From Aricia agestis (Eukaryota > Arthropoda > Insecta > Lepidoptera > Lycaenidae), in NCBI RefSeq assembly GCF_905147365.1, contig NC_056423.1, positions 10,520,501 through 10,584,500 of the forward strand: a DNA stretch of 64,000 nt, written 5' to 3'. The translations under genes were made by a program, and so were the position numbers. Each line of letters starts with the position of its first letter. Within the stretch, counting starts at the first letter, position 1. Positions 31,838-42,780 of the stretch are shown here, piece after piece. The notes beneath the pieces were generated by a model. The model was given only the letters and a program-made list of their open reading frames with translations. It had not been told where the DNA came from and searched no databases.

Positions 31838-31979
31838 GTCGCGGCTCCTGCTCCACCACCGACTCCAGGAAGTCCTGCGGCGTCATGTACAGCTGGCCGC
31901 CGTGCTCCACGCTCGCGAACTTGATGAACCGCCGCTCGCGGGACGTCAGCTTCACCGACCGCGTCAGCTCCTCTGGCGG
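31838..31979 (-). CDS. MICU3: MICU3-like, exon a (most 5' exon found)
   Basis: Minus strand: TCTTTCCAG before CCGCCAG, donor CGAC|GTGAGT. The 142-bp exon starts in phase 0 and encodes PPEELTRSVKLTSRERRFIK then FASVEHGGQLYMTPQDFLES and VVEQEPR. The T-x-RERRF-x-FASVE-x-x-GQLYMTPQDFLE block is diagnostic for MICU2/MICU3-type proteins. The upstream exon(s) with the mitochondrial targeting sequence are not seen in the remaining 32 kb and may lie beyond the window. GC content is clearly higher than in the surrounding intron. Confidence 0.93.
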
Positions 31980-32082
31980 CTGGAAAGACGAAAGTAAATG
32001 TAACGTGCAGCTTATGCAATTATGCACATACACAATCCTGTTGTGTGTGTGCAATGTTAGCATATATATTGTGTCAGGTGCC

Positions 32083-32240
32083 CCTTTATAGTCCGGGTTC
32101 CGTAGAACAATTTTTTATTACTATTACAACTAAAAGCAATTTTTTTGTAAGTAGCTTCATTTTGGTGAGACGGACAACATTTTTATTTTGCGAAAAATCT
32201 TGAAAGTGGTAGTAGCTAACAGAGATAGAATGAATGTAAT
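32083..32240 (+). repeat. GTTCC-TAGAAC interspersed repeat, copy 1
   Basis: GGGTTCCGTAGAACAA, GTAAGTAGCTTCATTTTGGT and AATCTTGAAAGTGGTAG recur at 42036-42240 and, inverted, at 46288-46480. Confidence 0.75.
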
Positions 32241-32441
32241 GATAAGATCGATATCAACCATCGTATACTGCCGAGCGAGCACCATTCACGAATGTTCGAA
32301 AGTCACTAGTCCAGCACTGTGATCCGAACGCGCTAATACGAGCATCGTCGCGCGCAGACGCACGTCGCCGCGCGAACACGCGCGTCGCCGTGCAAAACAT
32401 GACGCGTCGCTTCGCTTCGACTCTGTGCCAGTGTGAGTTGA
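32241..32441. other. CpG-rich spacer upstream of hAT
   Basis: Repeated CGCGC/CGTCGC modules at about 32330-32410 (CGTCGCGCGCAGACGCACGT...). No gene is seen; this may be the site where the hAT 5' end was lost. Confidence 0.4.
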
Positions 32442-34028
32442 GCCTTAGCGCCCCATTTTAAATCGGCGCTGAGAGAGGATATTGGTGATACCAACTACAG
32501 TCTCGAAATTGATGAGTCGACAGATATTTCGGTTCAAAAATATTTAGGCCTTGTAATCAGGTACTATAGTAGATCTATGAAAAAAATTATGACAACATTT
32601 CTTTCAATCACAGAATTAGAGACCGCTGACGCCAGAGGAATTGTAAGTGGGATCGTGAAAACTATTCAAGACATTGGTTTAATCCTTCAGAATATGGTAG
32701 GCCTGGGGACCGACAATGCTAGTGTCATGGTGGGGATTAATAATGGCGTTCACCAAATTTTAAAAGAGGAGTATGGTCTGGAACATTTAATTTTGGTAAG
32801 ATGCGTTTGTCATTCCTTACAACTTGCAGTCAGTCATGCTTCCGAGGAAACGATACCGCGGAACATCGAGTACCTGTTAAGAGAAACATACAATTGGTTT
32901 AGTTTGTCGCCTGACCGCCGTCGCGAGTACGAAAAAATTTATGCAACCATAAATTGCGGAGAAAAACCATTAAAAATTTTGAAAAAGTGTGCCACTAGGT
33001 GGCTTTCCATAGAACCTGCCGTGCAACGAATTTTGCATCAATGGGATGAGCTAAAGCTGTTTTTTGAAATTGCCAAAAATAAAAACAATTGCTATATGGC
33101 CGAAATGCTGTTTAACATGTATAATGACCCACGCAATAAGGCATATTTGATTTATATAAAAACTATACTTGCACAAGTTTAATACGCGTTAAAGGCATTT
33201 GAAGAACAAAACAGTGACCCTACGAAATTGCTCCAATCTTTAGTTAAATTGTTAGAAGTCCTATGCGATAAAATTGTGACTCCTGGAAGACGCCACTCCA
33301 TTGATATTTTCAAAGACAACATTGCCAATTACTTGGATCCGATGCCATACCTCGGCTATAACTTTGAGAAGTCAATTGAAACTTACAGTTTAAGCGATAA
33401 ACAGATGATTAGAAAACGTTGCATTGATTTCACCGTCAAACTGACCAAAGAATTGCAGCAACGTCTTCCCGACAACATAAAAACACTTCAAAATATGAAC
33501 ATTATGAGCGTTGATCACGTATTAAAACCAGAGAAGGGCATGGAAATAATTAAATTAGCTGAACATTTCGGATTAAATGCCGATACAATTGATAAAGTTA
33601 TTTCACAATGGAAAAATATACACACTAACAAATGGGAAAATACAAATGATACCGTAAAATTTTGGCACGAGGTATCACAATACAAAGACGCGGGAAATGA
33701 TAATCCCTATCAAAAACTATGCTCATTGGCATTTATAATGCTATTGCCACACTCAAACGCAGACGTCGAAAGGGTGTTCAGCACAATGAACGTAATTAAA
33801 AATAAATTACGAAACAGGATGAGCTTTGAAACTCTTAATTCTATACTACAAATACGATTCGGGCTAAAAAAATTCAATAAAACTTGCTATACATATGACA
33901 TCCCACAAGAAGTTTTAAAAAAAATTGGATCCAAAGAAAAATATAAATTTATATTGAACAAGGCAGCAGATAAGGCTCAACCATCAACATCACAAAGTGA
34001 GAGTGAAAACTCTCACTTCTTCTTGTGA
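32442..34028 (+). pseudogene. hAT-superfamily transposase, N-terminally truncated, one stop
   Basis: Open in one frame from 32442 to 34028 except for TAA at 33180-33182. Catalytic context is visible: SLEIDESTDISVQKYLGLVI (first Asp), GLGTDNASVMVG (second Asp), CVCHSLQLA, and the C-terminal hAT dimerisation block LCSLAFIMLLPHSNADVERV followed by FSTMNVIKNKLRNRM with the Glu. About 525 codons remain; the BED zinc finger expected at the N-terminus is missing. A single nonsense codon in an otherwise clean frame means recent decay, or a read-through possibility. hAT transposases make 8-bp target duplications. Confidence 0.88.
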
Positions 34029-34270
34029 GGCGAAGAATCCGCTGACTCTGATGAGGACTTAGACATTTAAGCTGTTTTTTATTTTCATTCAGTTTGTTTT
34101 TAGATATTTGATTGTATGTTTGCGTAAATCCCTTTAATAAGTAAAGAATAATTAACAAAACTCATTTCTTTTATTAACTTTTAGTAAAAAAGCAATTTAG
34201 CCCAATTTTGAATTTATTGGGCAAATCTAGCCCTATTTCAAACTCTATTTAGCCCGAAAACCTGACACCG

Positions 34271-34284
34271 AGTTGGCAACACTG
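34271..34284 (-). repeat. hAT 3' terminal inverted repeat
   Basis: AGTTGGCAACACTG is the complement of CAGTGTTGCCAACT, a common hAT terminus, 243 bp after the transposase stop. No matching 5' end is found upstream. Confidence 0.7.
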
Positions 34285-34339
34285 ACCCTGTCACGCTCGA
34301 GAAGAAGATTCTATCATTCTACTGTGAAAGCGGTCGCGC

Positions 34340-34740
34340 CAGATCCCGTTCCTTTGGACGCCGTCATCAAGATTTGCGACACAGATCCCCAGCCCGCTAG
34401 GACTTGTGCTTCTACCGCGTCAAGTGCCATGAGAAGGCTCACTGGTGCGTCCCACCCTGCGCCTGGAAAGACAAGCCGGGAAACTCTCCGTCGTGCAGCC
34501 AGCAGCGGTGGCCACATGCAACAACCAGAGAAGAAACTCAGACGAAATGAAGAAGATCGCACCTGAGTACCGAGGAAAACCAGAAAAATTTTGATCCGGC
34601 TAAAGCTAGTAAGAAACCGGAAGGGCCTCCCCCAAATAAACAGGAGCCAGCATCCGCGAAGGTTGCCCCCCCCCCCCCCCCCACAAGCGCCTGACAAAGC
34701 CGCAAATCTAACTCCTCAAAATAATATGCCCCTATGGGCC
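34340..34740 (+). pseudogene. Probable LINE ORF1 (gag-like) fragment with a C17 run
   Basis: Short frames suggest a Cys/His stretch (FYRVKCHEKAHWCVPPCAWK near 34412-34471) and a Pro-rich segment containing 17 consecutive C (34666-34682). They resemble the ORF1 zinc-knuckle and proline-rich regions of jockey/I-type elements, but the frame is broken and the identification weak. Confidence 0.3.
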
Positions 34741-34981
34741 GATTCAATATTTGGAGTGGACGTGGCCGTCGGGGAGCTAAAGTCAACACGCCAACATACG
34801 CGAGGCTGCCAGAGATTGTCGAAGAGGTCTACTATATATACAAGAATTGCTCGTTTTTTTTTAATTATAAAATTGTGGCCGTCTATGGACTGTTCGTCCA
34901 TATCCTTTTTTTGTTATTTTATTATTTAGATTTTTCGCACCAAGGATAATTGAAATAATATTATGAATTTTAATTAATTGT

Positions 34982-35284
34982 ATGGTATTGGACTCAGAAG
35001 AGGACCCGAAGCCAACACTACAAGCAAACTCAGGTAGGGTGAGTATGATGTACCTGAGCCCCGCGCGAGGTATAGAAATGGACCTCGCCACAAAAGAGGC
35101 CAACAAAATCTTCCAGCAAGGAAAGGAGGCGCTCGAACAGGCCGGGAATATTAAGAGGGAGTTAAGGGCAACAGCACATGACTCCCTACAAAGTCTATAC
35201 GAGGCGTTCCTGTGCATATCAGACTCGAGAGCACGTCACAAGTGCAGCCTTGAAAAAAAAAGAATTGCTCGTTTAAAGATATAA
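34982..35284 (+). pseudogene. LINE ORF1 N-terminal fragment
   Basis: The 100-codon frame begins MVLDSEEDPKPTLQANSG and contains ATKEANKIFQQGKEALEQAG NIKRE and LQSLYEAFLCISDSRARHKC. A helical EA-x-x-x-x-GK-x-x-LE-x-x-GNIK segment followed by a LSDSR block recurs at the N-terminus of lepidopteran non-LTR ORF1 proteins. It ends inside a Helitron 5' end (ARLKI), so it is truncated. Acts as RNA-binding chaperone in intact elements. Confidence 0.45.
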
Positions 35285-35431
35285 CTAGCTATTTGACCGA
35301 GCTCTGCTCGGTATTCGATGAAAATGACATTTTCTAAAACTGATTCCTAGCTAGATCGATTTATCGCCCCCGAAACCCCCTAAAATTATACTAAATTTCA
35401 TGAAAATCGTTGGAGCCGATTCCGAGATTCC

Positions 35432-35497
<66 letters not shown>

Positions 35498-35536
35498 GGT
35501 TTCGGGGTATATATACAAGAATTGCTAGTTTAAAGA
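35285..35536 (-). mobile_element. Non-autonomous Helitron (family A) with (TA)n
   Basis: On the minus strand it starts TCTTTAAACTAGCAATTC, has a TA tract of about 60 bp (35435-35494), then GGCTCCAACGATTTTCATGA, and ends ACCGAGCAGAGCTCGGTC-AAATAGCTAG: a perfect terminal hairpin plus CTAG. A second 5' end of the family lies at 35262-35281, giving a partial tandem arrangement. Confidence 0.8.
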
Positions 35537-35727
35537 TATAAGATAATATAACAAAGTAGCAAAATACATTTATTTTTAATCTAGCGATATCATTACATTG
35601 CACATAAGTATTTACCACTTAACTTTTACTTTTTTTTAAAGTTTTATTTACATATTTCATTAAATATGGGAAATCAGTCTACTAGAGATGAAATAGTTGT
35701 GAATTAATCGGAAGTTCAAATAATGCG

Positions 35728-36021
35728 ATGGTAGCGTCGTATATCGGATGGGCAGTAGTGTTGATGCTATTAGGCGTGTTCATCGCCTACGTGTTCTGCC
35801 CTTATGGCACTAACCAGACAAAGAAGTGGCTGGTGGAGCAGGTAGAGTCCATGCAGAGTTCTACCATCTATTACTTTTCCAGAGCAACAGCTACTTTTAG
35901 CAAAACTCTCGAGGCCGTTAATTCCGCGCAGACCCATATCAAAGTAAAAGTTGTTAAAGCAAAAGTGCTACATTATTGTTTTTCCGCGTTTACGGTGCTT
36001 GGTGTGTCAGTGTTTTTCTAA
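35728..36021 (+). CDS. Unknown 97-aa ORF with one membrane segment
   Basis: The protein has a clear hydrophobic helix near residues 4-25 (YIGWAVVLMLLGVFIAYVFC), then a soluble Lys/Gln/Ser-rich part and a hydrophobic end (YCFSAFTVLGVSVFF). Just upstream, in another frame, ATGGGAAATCAGTCTACTAG at 35665 encodes MGNQSTRDEIVVN then stop, an N-myristoylation-like start (MGN-x-S). The two may be a single frameshifted gene: a myristoylated leader followed by a membrane anchor. I do not recognise the family. It lies among mobile-element remnants, so it may be element-derived. It could also be a chance ORF. Confidence 0.3.
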   Translation: MVASYIGWAVVLMLLGVFIAYVFCPYGTNQTKKWLVEQVESMQSSTIYYFSRATATFSKTLEAVNSAQTHIKVKVVKAKVLHYCFSAFTVLGVSVFF

Positions 36022-36444
36022 AATGTTAAAATTATGAATAGGTATAACACATTTTAGTCTTGTTTTGTAATTACCCTTGGCCAAAAGGTATAAAGTGCAT
36101 AGTGCGATACGTCTTTCGACGTGGAAAATTTAGATCAGTGCGACAGTGAAAACCGCGTCGCATTCTGAACATCCTACAACGAAAAATCGCGAAAAAACCT
36201 GCTATTTCAACGACTTTCGGCCTTCGAACATTTGGCATTTGGTTTAGGAGCAGCAGACCAAAAACCGTAGGAGGACTCAAGGGCGCGTGCGCGGGGAAGA
36301 GAAGAAAGCGATACTTGCTACATGAAGCGAAACACCAGGGGCTACCCAGAACCATTTTTAAAATCAAAACCTGCCGAGTGAAAAAATTTGTGGTGATCCA
36401 GCGCGCGGTTCAGCCGGTAAAAAAAACACCAATCAGTTTTAGGA

Positions 36445-36702
36445 AATAAGGAAAGCGATGCTTGGTCGTGGAAGATGAAAGAAGCCGCGTGGGAGAGCAT
36501 TCAAAAAGAACTTAATGCTCAATCAGGAGGCGTATACAGAGGAACACAAACTTTAAAAATTAAATATGAGGGCCTGAAACGTACGGTGTGAAAGAAGTCG
36601 GCTGTAATACGCTCAGAGCTCTACCGCACCGACAGCATCTACGACTCAGATGTCATAAAAATACAAGAAAATCAAAGTGAGTTAAGTCGATTGTTATTTG
36701 TT
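36445..36702 (+). pseudogene. Myb/SANT-like DNA-binding domain fragment
   Basis: The frame reads NKESDAWSWKMKEAAWESIQ, KELNAQSGGVYRGTQTLKIK, YEGLKRTV, then TGA (36589-36591), then KKSAVIRSELYRTDSIY. The K-x-x-AW-x-x-I-x-x-E-x-N...R...LK-x-KYE-x-LKR pattern is that of Myb/SANT-like regulators (PF13873 type), often the second gene of Harbinger elements. The first helix is lost upstream. No transposase gene is next to it. Confidence 0.6.
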
Positions 36703-37093
36703 TAATAATAAACTTGAACTATGGGGTTTTGTTTTGGGAATACAAAATAAGTCATATTTACTTTTTACAATTATATACTTTTCGCCCGCTAAACGTACTA
36801 AATATCCGTACTATGTGGGTGAAGTTTCATTTTTAACTCAGAGTGCAGTTGTTGTTAATCATAATAAAATGAGCGTTGAGTTACTAAAGGCAATTAATTA
36901 TAAAGGAGCACATGCGAACTGATTTGGGATGTTTTTGTCCGTTGTCATTCTACGCAGGTTTTAGATTTAATGCAGCCAATTCAGTAGGTTATGAAAGCTA
37001 ATTTGCTAAAATTGCTAGAGAGCTTCAGGTCGTCGAAAAAGATGCCCAATATATCAAGGTTGATATTTCGTGTAATATATAAATATAAAAAAT

Positions 37094-37354
37094 TTGTACA
37101 TAAAGCCCACGAACAACAATTTCTCCATTCAAATAAGAGGTGAAAGACGAAAACAAGTACGTAAGTTGTCTGAATATGAATGTTGTAGAATATATTTAGG
37201 AAAATGCAGACAAAGCGCTGATGAACTACAACAAAATGGCTGTAAAAATAAAGAATGCAACCAACATGCAAAACAGAAGATAAATTCAGAAAGAAAAGCT
37301 ATGGGTAGACGAAAAATAGAAAATGGAGATGTCTCTGATTTTATACAATCGTGA
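37094..37354 (+). other. Cys-rich ORF remnant, unassigned
   Basis: No ATG-supported gene structure is seen, but the frame has a Cys/His cluster (ECCRIYLGKCRQ...GCKNKECNQHAKQ), followed by a basic tail. It resembles a small zinc-binding module. Family unknown; may be chance. Confidence 0.2.
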
Positions 37355-38473
37355 TTCATGATCAGATTATATAAGATAGATAACTTTAAATACCTTTTAG
37401 AATAATAATTTCTACAAAACTCCAACAAGAAGCAATACTAATAATCCATATTATAATCAATATAAATATTACATCCATCCCTGTGATACTTTACTTAGAT
37501 TCTACAGGTGCTAATTTAAGAATTCCTGGAGATTGACATTGCAAAAGTATATATTACTGTGCGTTACTTTACAGAGCCACAAAATCGACAATACACTCGC
37601 TCAATTGTTGACATGTAAGCAAGATGAAAAAACAAAAATAATGACACGTTTTCTAGAATTTTTTGAATTTTTAAATAGTGTGAGGAGGAAAACAACTTTG
37701 AATAATAAGGGTAGGTTAGGTGCGTCCGCAAGTTGCAAAATATGTCATAGTCGTATGTGGATTTGTAGATTCTAGAAATATACTAGCATGATTATTTTAG
37801 AATTTTTAATCCCGGTGTGGTGGACGAAAATTGATTTTGAATAATAAGGGTGGGTTGGGCACATATTGTGTTCAGACGCTGGTAAAGACTAACATATACG
37901 AAAACTGGAAGTTCTGGAAATATAACATGTATCGCATCTCCTCGTCACGTTATAGTGTTAACTGACCCCAAGATGTAAAAAATTATTCTTTGTATCTGAC
38001 CGATGAAGATAGGAAGAGCAGAGGGCAGAAATGTTGCTACCCCATTTGCCTAGATATTCAGATCAGCAAATCTTAAAGTGAAAACATCAAAATCTATTTA
38101 GCCAATCACTATCAATATTAATGAGTTATCGATTCCGTGTCGTGTAATAATCGATTTAATCGATATTTATCATTCATGTATAACTGTGGTAAGGACTGGC
38201 CCTGCTAAGCGTTTTTCCTCCAACATTTGTTAGGCCACATGCTTCGCAAGCACTTACATTTGAAAACGATACAATAAGATAAACGTAAGGCAAAATGATT
38301 AAAGGTGATTTGGTATTTTCAGACTTTAAATAATATAATTATTAATTAACAGAAACGTAACAGAAATAATATTCTCATGTATTTTTCTGTAGCAAGGTAA
38401 AAAAATTACAATTAGGTTAAGTAAGTACTTTTTTCACTGTAACAAATTGACCAAATCTGTCTGTAAAACTTAT
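37355..38473. other. Non-coding, with an imperfect duplication
   Basis: TTGAATAATAAGGGT-GGTT occurs at about 37697 and 37838, each preceded by an AGAATTTTT segment: an imperfect direct repeat of about 140 bp spacing. Nothing else is recognised. Confidence 0.4.
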
Positions 38474-38583
38474 ACAAAATTAAGGGAGCTAACGAGCAAA
38501 TGGATCACCTGATGGAAAGTAAATAACGTCGCCCATTGACAATGGCAACATGAGAAGGGTTGCAGGTGCGTTGCCGGCCTGCA
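38474..38583 (-). mobile_element. SINE-like repeat, 3' part
   Basis: Reverse complement carries GGCCGGCAACGCACCTGCAA and CATCAGGTGATCCATTTGC, matching the 3' portion at 10780-10870 and 42790-42900. Confidence 0.75.
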
Positions 38584-40318
38584 CTATTTAAATTTTAAAT
38601 GTTAACAGAGCAACTAGTAGGACGAGTAACGTAAAAAGAAACCACGCAAAATGTTCCTACGGGCCTATCCTTACTTTCGAAATCATTATCATCAATCGCT
38701 TACCCGTTATTATCCGACAAGATTTAGTAGCTTAGAACAGCTTATCATCATTAATTCTAACACCTTATAAGTAACATGCAAAATAGCAAGTCCGGGCGTT
38801 TCCGCCAATACTAAGGGTCAATTCACATTGCAACGTGGCGCGCGTAGATGCAATGTACTCTAAACCATTTAACACTGAACTTTATTTACACACCTATGGC
38901 CTATATTATACAATATACAATTGTTCATATTGATATTATTGGATTTTTCAATTCTGATGAGTGATGATGGATATGGGGTTCAAAATTATAGGGAATGAGG
39001 ATTTTTTTTAAAACATCTAATACTAAAGCAATGTTTAAACTGGTATAGCAGTAGGATATAAAATTGACAGTGGATTCGGATTGGACAATCTGGAAAATTA
39101 TTTTTTGTGAAACGTACGAAAATAAGGGGGGTTACAAATAAAACATTTATATGCATTTGAATATTAAAATGGATCAGTGTTTCACGACAAAAAAGCTGTT
39201 AGAGGTTAACAAAAATATAGATACTTACTTTTATTAATAAACGTAATAGGGATGATGACAAGGTCAAAGATTAACGAATTTTGTTAATAAAATAAAGCAA
39301 CGGTAAAAAATAAGTGTTCCCAAAATTTCAGCTTGATAGTATTTGTATTTTTTTTGTTATGCGCCTTCAAAGTTGGATATCCAAGTCGAATTTTTTTCAA
39401 TTAAATTTCTTAATATTTGTATACAATTCGATAACTTATGCAATTAAAAACTACTTTTGTTATGAAACCACTTTCATAAACGCAATATTTAATATACCTG
39501 TCGAACAAAGTTGTCTCCCGATGCGTACAAACTACGAAAGACTGACGTCATACTTTCGTAGCACTTTGTATGGAGCGTTTCGGGCAGGTTTTTTTAATGA
39601 GATATTTGAATTGTCATATCTTGGTGAATTTTTAAGCTATCAGAGTCATTCTTTCAACGATGTTTCTATTTTTTTAAGTGTCTTTTAACTACCGATAAGA
39701 AAAAAAAATAGTCATCATGCCTGATTGCCAAATGTTGTGACAGAAAGACAGATACATAAAGAAAATGCTAAATCAACTACAAACCTCAACAGTGAGATTA
39801 GGAAACATGAACATAGCGAAAATAAAATTTAATAGGAATAAAAGACGATCCCGTGAAAGACCCTCCTAATATAAACCTTCCCTGGATTTCCATGAATATT
39901 TCAAGACAAGTAGCCAAATCGGTTCAGTCGTTCCCAAGTTGTAGCGAGACGAACAAAATTTAAAATTAATTTTTATTTATATAGATTGACTGTATAGGTC
40001 AATGATATGAAATAGGATAGGAAGCAAAATATAAGAAGTAAGTGGGGGACGACCAATAACAACGAGCGTTAAACTTTTACAATGCGTTAACGACCGACTC
40101 GTGATTATTCCGAAATAGAAACAAAGTTATGGGCACACTTTTATGACGTGTAAAATTAATCCTTGAACGGTAAGGTATTGACCCTGTAGAATCAGTCACT
40201 CTCAGCAGTCTCAGGATTTTATATCAGAAAAATGAAGCGGTAACATAGGGCATACCAAGTTCCATGTCCAGTGAATAGTGATGACTGATGAGTTGCGAAT
40301 TTACAAAGTCACGAGTCA
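38584..40318. other. AT-rich stretch without supported genes
   Basis: ORF 39314-39688 is Phe/Tyr/Ser-rich, shows no motif and is probably fortuitous. A Helitron-like scrap (AAATCGGTTCAGTCGTTCCC, about 39915) is present. Confidence 0.4.
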
Positions 40319-40463
40319 GGGCCCGTACCACGAAATGGTTTTGAGACTCACAATCGTACGAGGATGTTGCGTCCTACTCTTACAAACGTGAACTGACGTT
40401 GTTAGAGCAGGACTCGGCATTCTCTTCCGATTGTTTGAGTCTCAAAACGTTTTCATAGTAGGC
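40319..40463. mobile_element. Palindromic MITE, about 145 bp
   Basis: GGGCCCGTACCACGAAATGG TTTTGAGACTCACAATCG at the left is mirrored by CGATTGTTTGAGTCTCAAAA CG...TAGGCC at the right. The interior is also self-complementary (GTCCTACTCT / AGAGCAGGAC), so the whole can fold as a long hairpin. Confidence 0.7.
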
Positions 40464-40615
40464 CTACAGACTCTAATAGATGAGCTTTTGTTTATGCATA
40501 TTACTCGACAATACCTATTCTATCTCAGTAAAAAAATTGACTCAAGTGGATTAGCTTTTTGCCTTGATCCGTGCAAAGAAAATGCACGGACAAAACCTAG
40601 TAATGTATTATACGT

Positions 40616-40852
40616 ATTCACCGAAATAGATAAGCTTTTGTCGACATAATTATCAAACATTACGTACGAATAAAACCTAGTCGAGTAGAGGTTCACCGCC
40701 ATACTTGTTTATCGCGATCGCAATTGGTCGGCATATTCACTGAAATAGATAAGCTTTTGTCGACATATTTTCAAACATTACGTACGAACAAAACCTAGTC
40801 GAGTAGAGGCTCACCACCATTATACTTGTTTATCGCGAACGCGATTGGTCGG
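40616..40852. repeat. 119-bp tandem duplication
   Basis: Copies 40616-40734 and 40735-40852 share ATTCAC-GAAATAGATAAGC, TACGTACGAA-AAAACCTAG and TATCGCGA-CGC-ATTGGTCG with scattered substitutions and small indels. Confidence 0.9.
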
Positions 40853-42035
40853 CCGTAAGACCTCACAATATAAGTATTAATATAGAAAAAAATCAAAGAA
40901 AGTGCTAAAAAACATTAAAGTAACTTCATTGAACATTATTTAGGATTAGGTTACATATATCTGTCTATCTTTTATCTTATGTTTTGTTGTGTAATGTTAT
41001 GTGCCATACTAATATATAAGACTGACTGTTACGAACTATGTTTCAATTGTAAAAATACTACCTAAGGTAATCGTAAATTAGATAAAAATTATTATATTAT
41101 CTGCGTTTTGTATTTTACATTAGAGGTACCTACGCCAGAATAAATATTATAGTTTTATTATTATTTGTACTCTCAACAAGTGTGTAGTGTGTAGATACCT
41201 GTTTCTTACCTATTAAAAGTTCGTTTGTTAATTTATTTTAGTTTTTTGTCACTCAAATCTAGAATAGAAACGAGTAATTTAATTATTTTAACATTCAAAT
41301 AATAATAATTTCCATTTAACTATCCACCTATTTTTTACTGTTTAATGAGCTCGCTAAGTCGGAACCCACTATCGATCTTTTCACAAGTAGCCTAGCTTCT
41401 ATAAATACCGCGATTCTAGGCAGACACCCAGACATAATAATATGATAAATATGTTATTAGATAATTTTTTTTTTTTTTCATCTCCTGTGTTATCATAGTT
41501 TGTACTTTGAATGCATTATACGGATAAGGACATACCTACAATTATGGTCAATGGAAAAATTAAGCAATACGCATATTAAGCAAATAATTATTATTTATTA
41601 TAAATAGTCTTACTGTCACTAATTTGTTAAAATTGTTGTTTGTTGTTATTTATATTATTAATTGTATGTTTTATCTTACACCAATTACCTACTCTAAAGT
41701 AACTGTTATCTGTGGAGGCTTGTAATTGGCTTTTTTGTTAACTATCTTTTAAGCTTAATATAATATTGTTAGCTGTAAGCCACCCAAATAAAATAAAATA
41801 AAATAAAAAATAAATATTTTTGAAGCTAACGATGACGATTTATTTACCATTTCGGTATCAAATTGAATAGCATTGGTTGCTGCAATGTTAGAAAGAATTT
41901 AGCTAACAAAGTCTAGGCGATTTCGATCATTTTCAGTACTATAATAGATTAGGGTTTCGTTAAGTTTTTGTCAAACAAAAGCTAAGCCAGTTCGGTTTGC
42001 GCTTTCAGTCTAATGGTATAAGACTTTGTAAATAC
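40853..42035. other. AT-rich, nothing recognised
   Basis: Contains an (AAAAT)n run near 41785-41810. No genes. Confidence 0.4.
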
Positions 42036-42240
42036 GCGTCCGGGTTCCCTAGAACAAATTGTCTTTGATTACTATCAAGCTAGTTTTTTGTGAGTAGCTT
42101 CATTTTGATTAGACGAACATTTTAATTTGCAAAAAAATCTTGAAAGTGGTAGCTAACAGAAATAGAAAGGACAATCCATATTTTAGGACCATCAAGTTAA
42201 AGTATGGAATCACTTGATGGTCCTAAAATATGGATTGTCT
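42036..42240 (+). repeat. GTTCC-TAGAAC interspersed repeat, copy 2, with a 28-bp hairpin
   Basis: Begins GGGTTCCCTAGAACAAATTG, continues TGAGTAGCTTCATTTTGAT and ATCTTGAAAGTGGTAGC. Its end is rearranged: 42170-42197 and 42212-42239 are perfect 28-bp inverted repeats, whereas the copy at 46288-46480 has a single forward version of that segment. Confidence 0.85.
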
Positions 42241-42780
42241 ATTGAAGGACAAACTTTAAACTTATGAACAGAATAATAATGTAGCGTCATTGGGTTCATA
42301 AGTTTCAAGTTTAATCACCATGTATTATTCTAAATTTAAAAATTCCGACCGTTTTACAATGTACACATCAATAACTGTGCCAAGTGTCCCGACTGTGATC
42401 TGTCCCATTCGTCTCCGGTCCCGTTGGTACCCGCGGCACGGACCCTAAGTGACACCAGCTTGGGCACCGGCCAGGTGCCAAGTTATATTCTAGTTTACTA
42501 ATAGGACGTGGCAAAGTGAGCAAAATAATATTTTAAAAGCATACATACACCTATACAAAGTCCAGAAAACGTTCCAAACCTCTATAATAGATTATTTTAA
42601 AAAATTGAACACATACATAACGTAAATTAAATAATAAACAGAGTAAAATCTTCGAATTGTTTTAATTAATTTTTATCTGAAAGCTGTAATCTCTGGCTAT
42701 AACGCTACCAATTTAAATTATTAGAAGTATTTAAGAATGGCTCTCTACGAGAGTGACATGGTCTTTTTGTACCTAACTCT
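42241..42780. other. Unassigned, with a GC-rich patch
   Basis: A GC-rich segment at about 42395-42478 (GGTACCCGCGGCACGGACCC) stands out from the AT-rich flanks but gives no recognisable product. Confidence 0.35.

Noticed and set aside
39314..39688. 124-aa ORF in AT-rich DNA
   Set aside because: Composition (Phe, Ile, Tyr, Asn-rich), no motif, no splice context.
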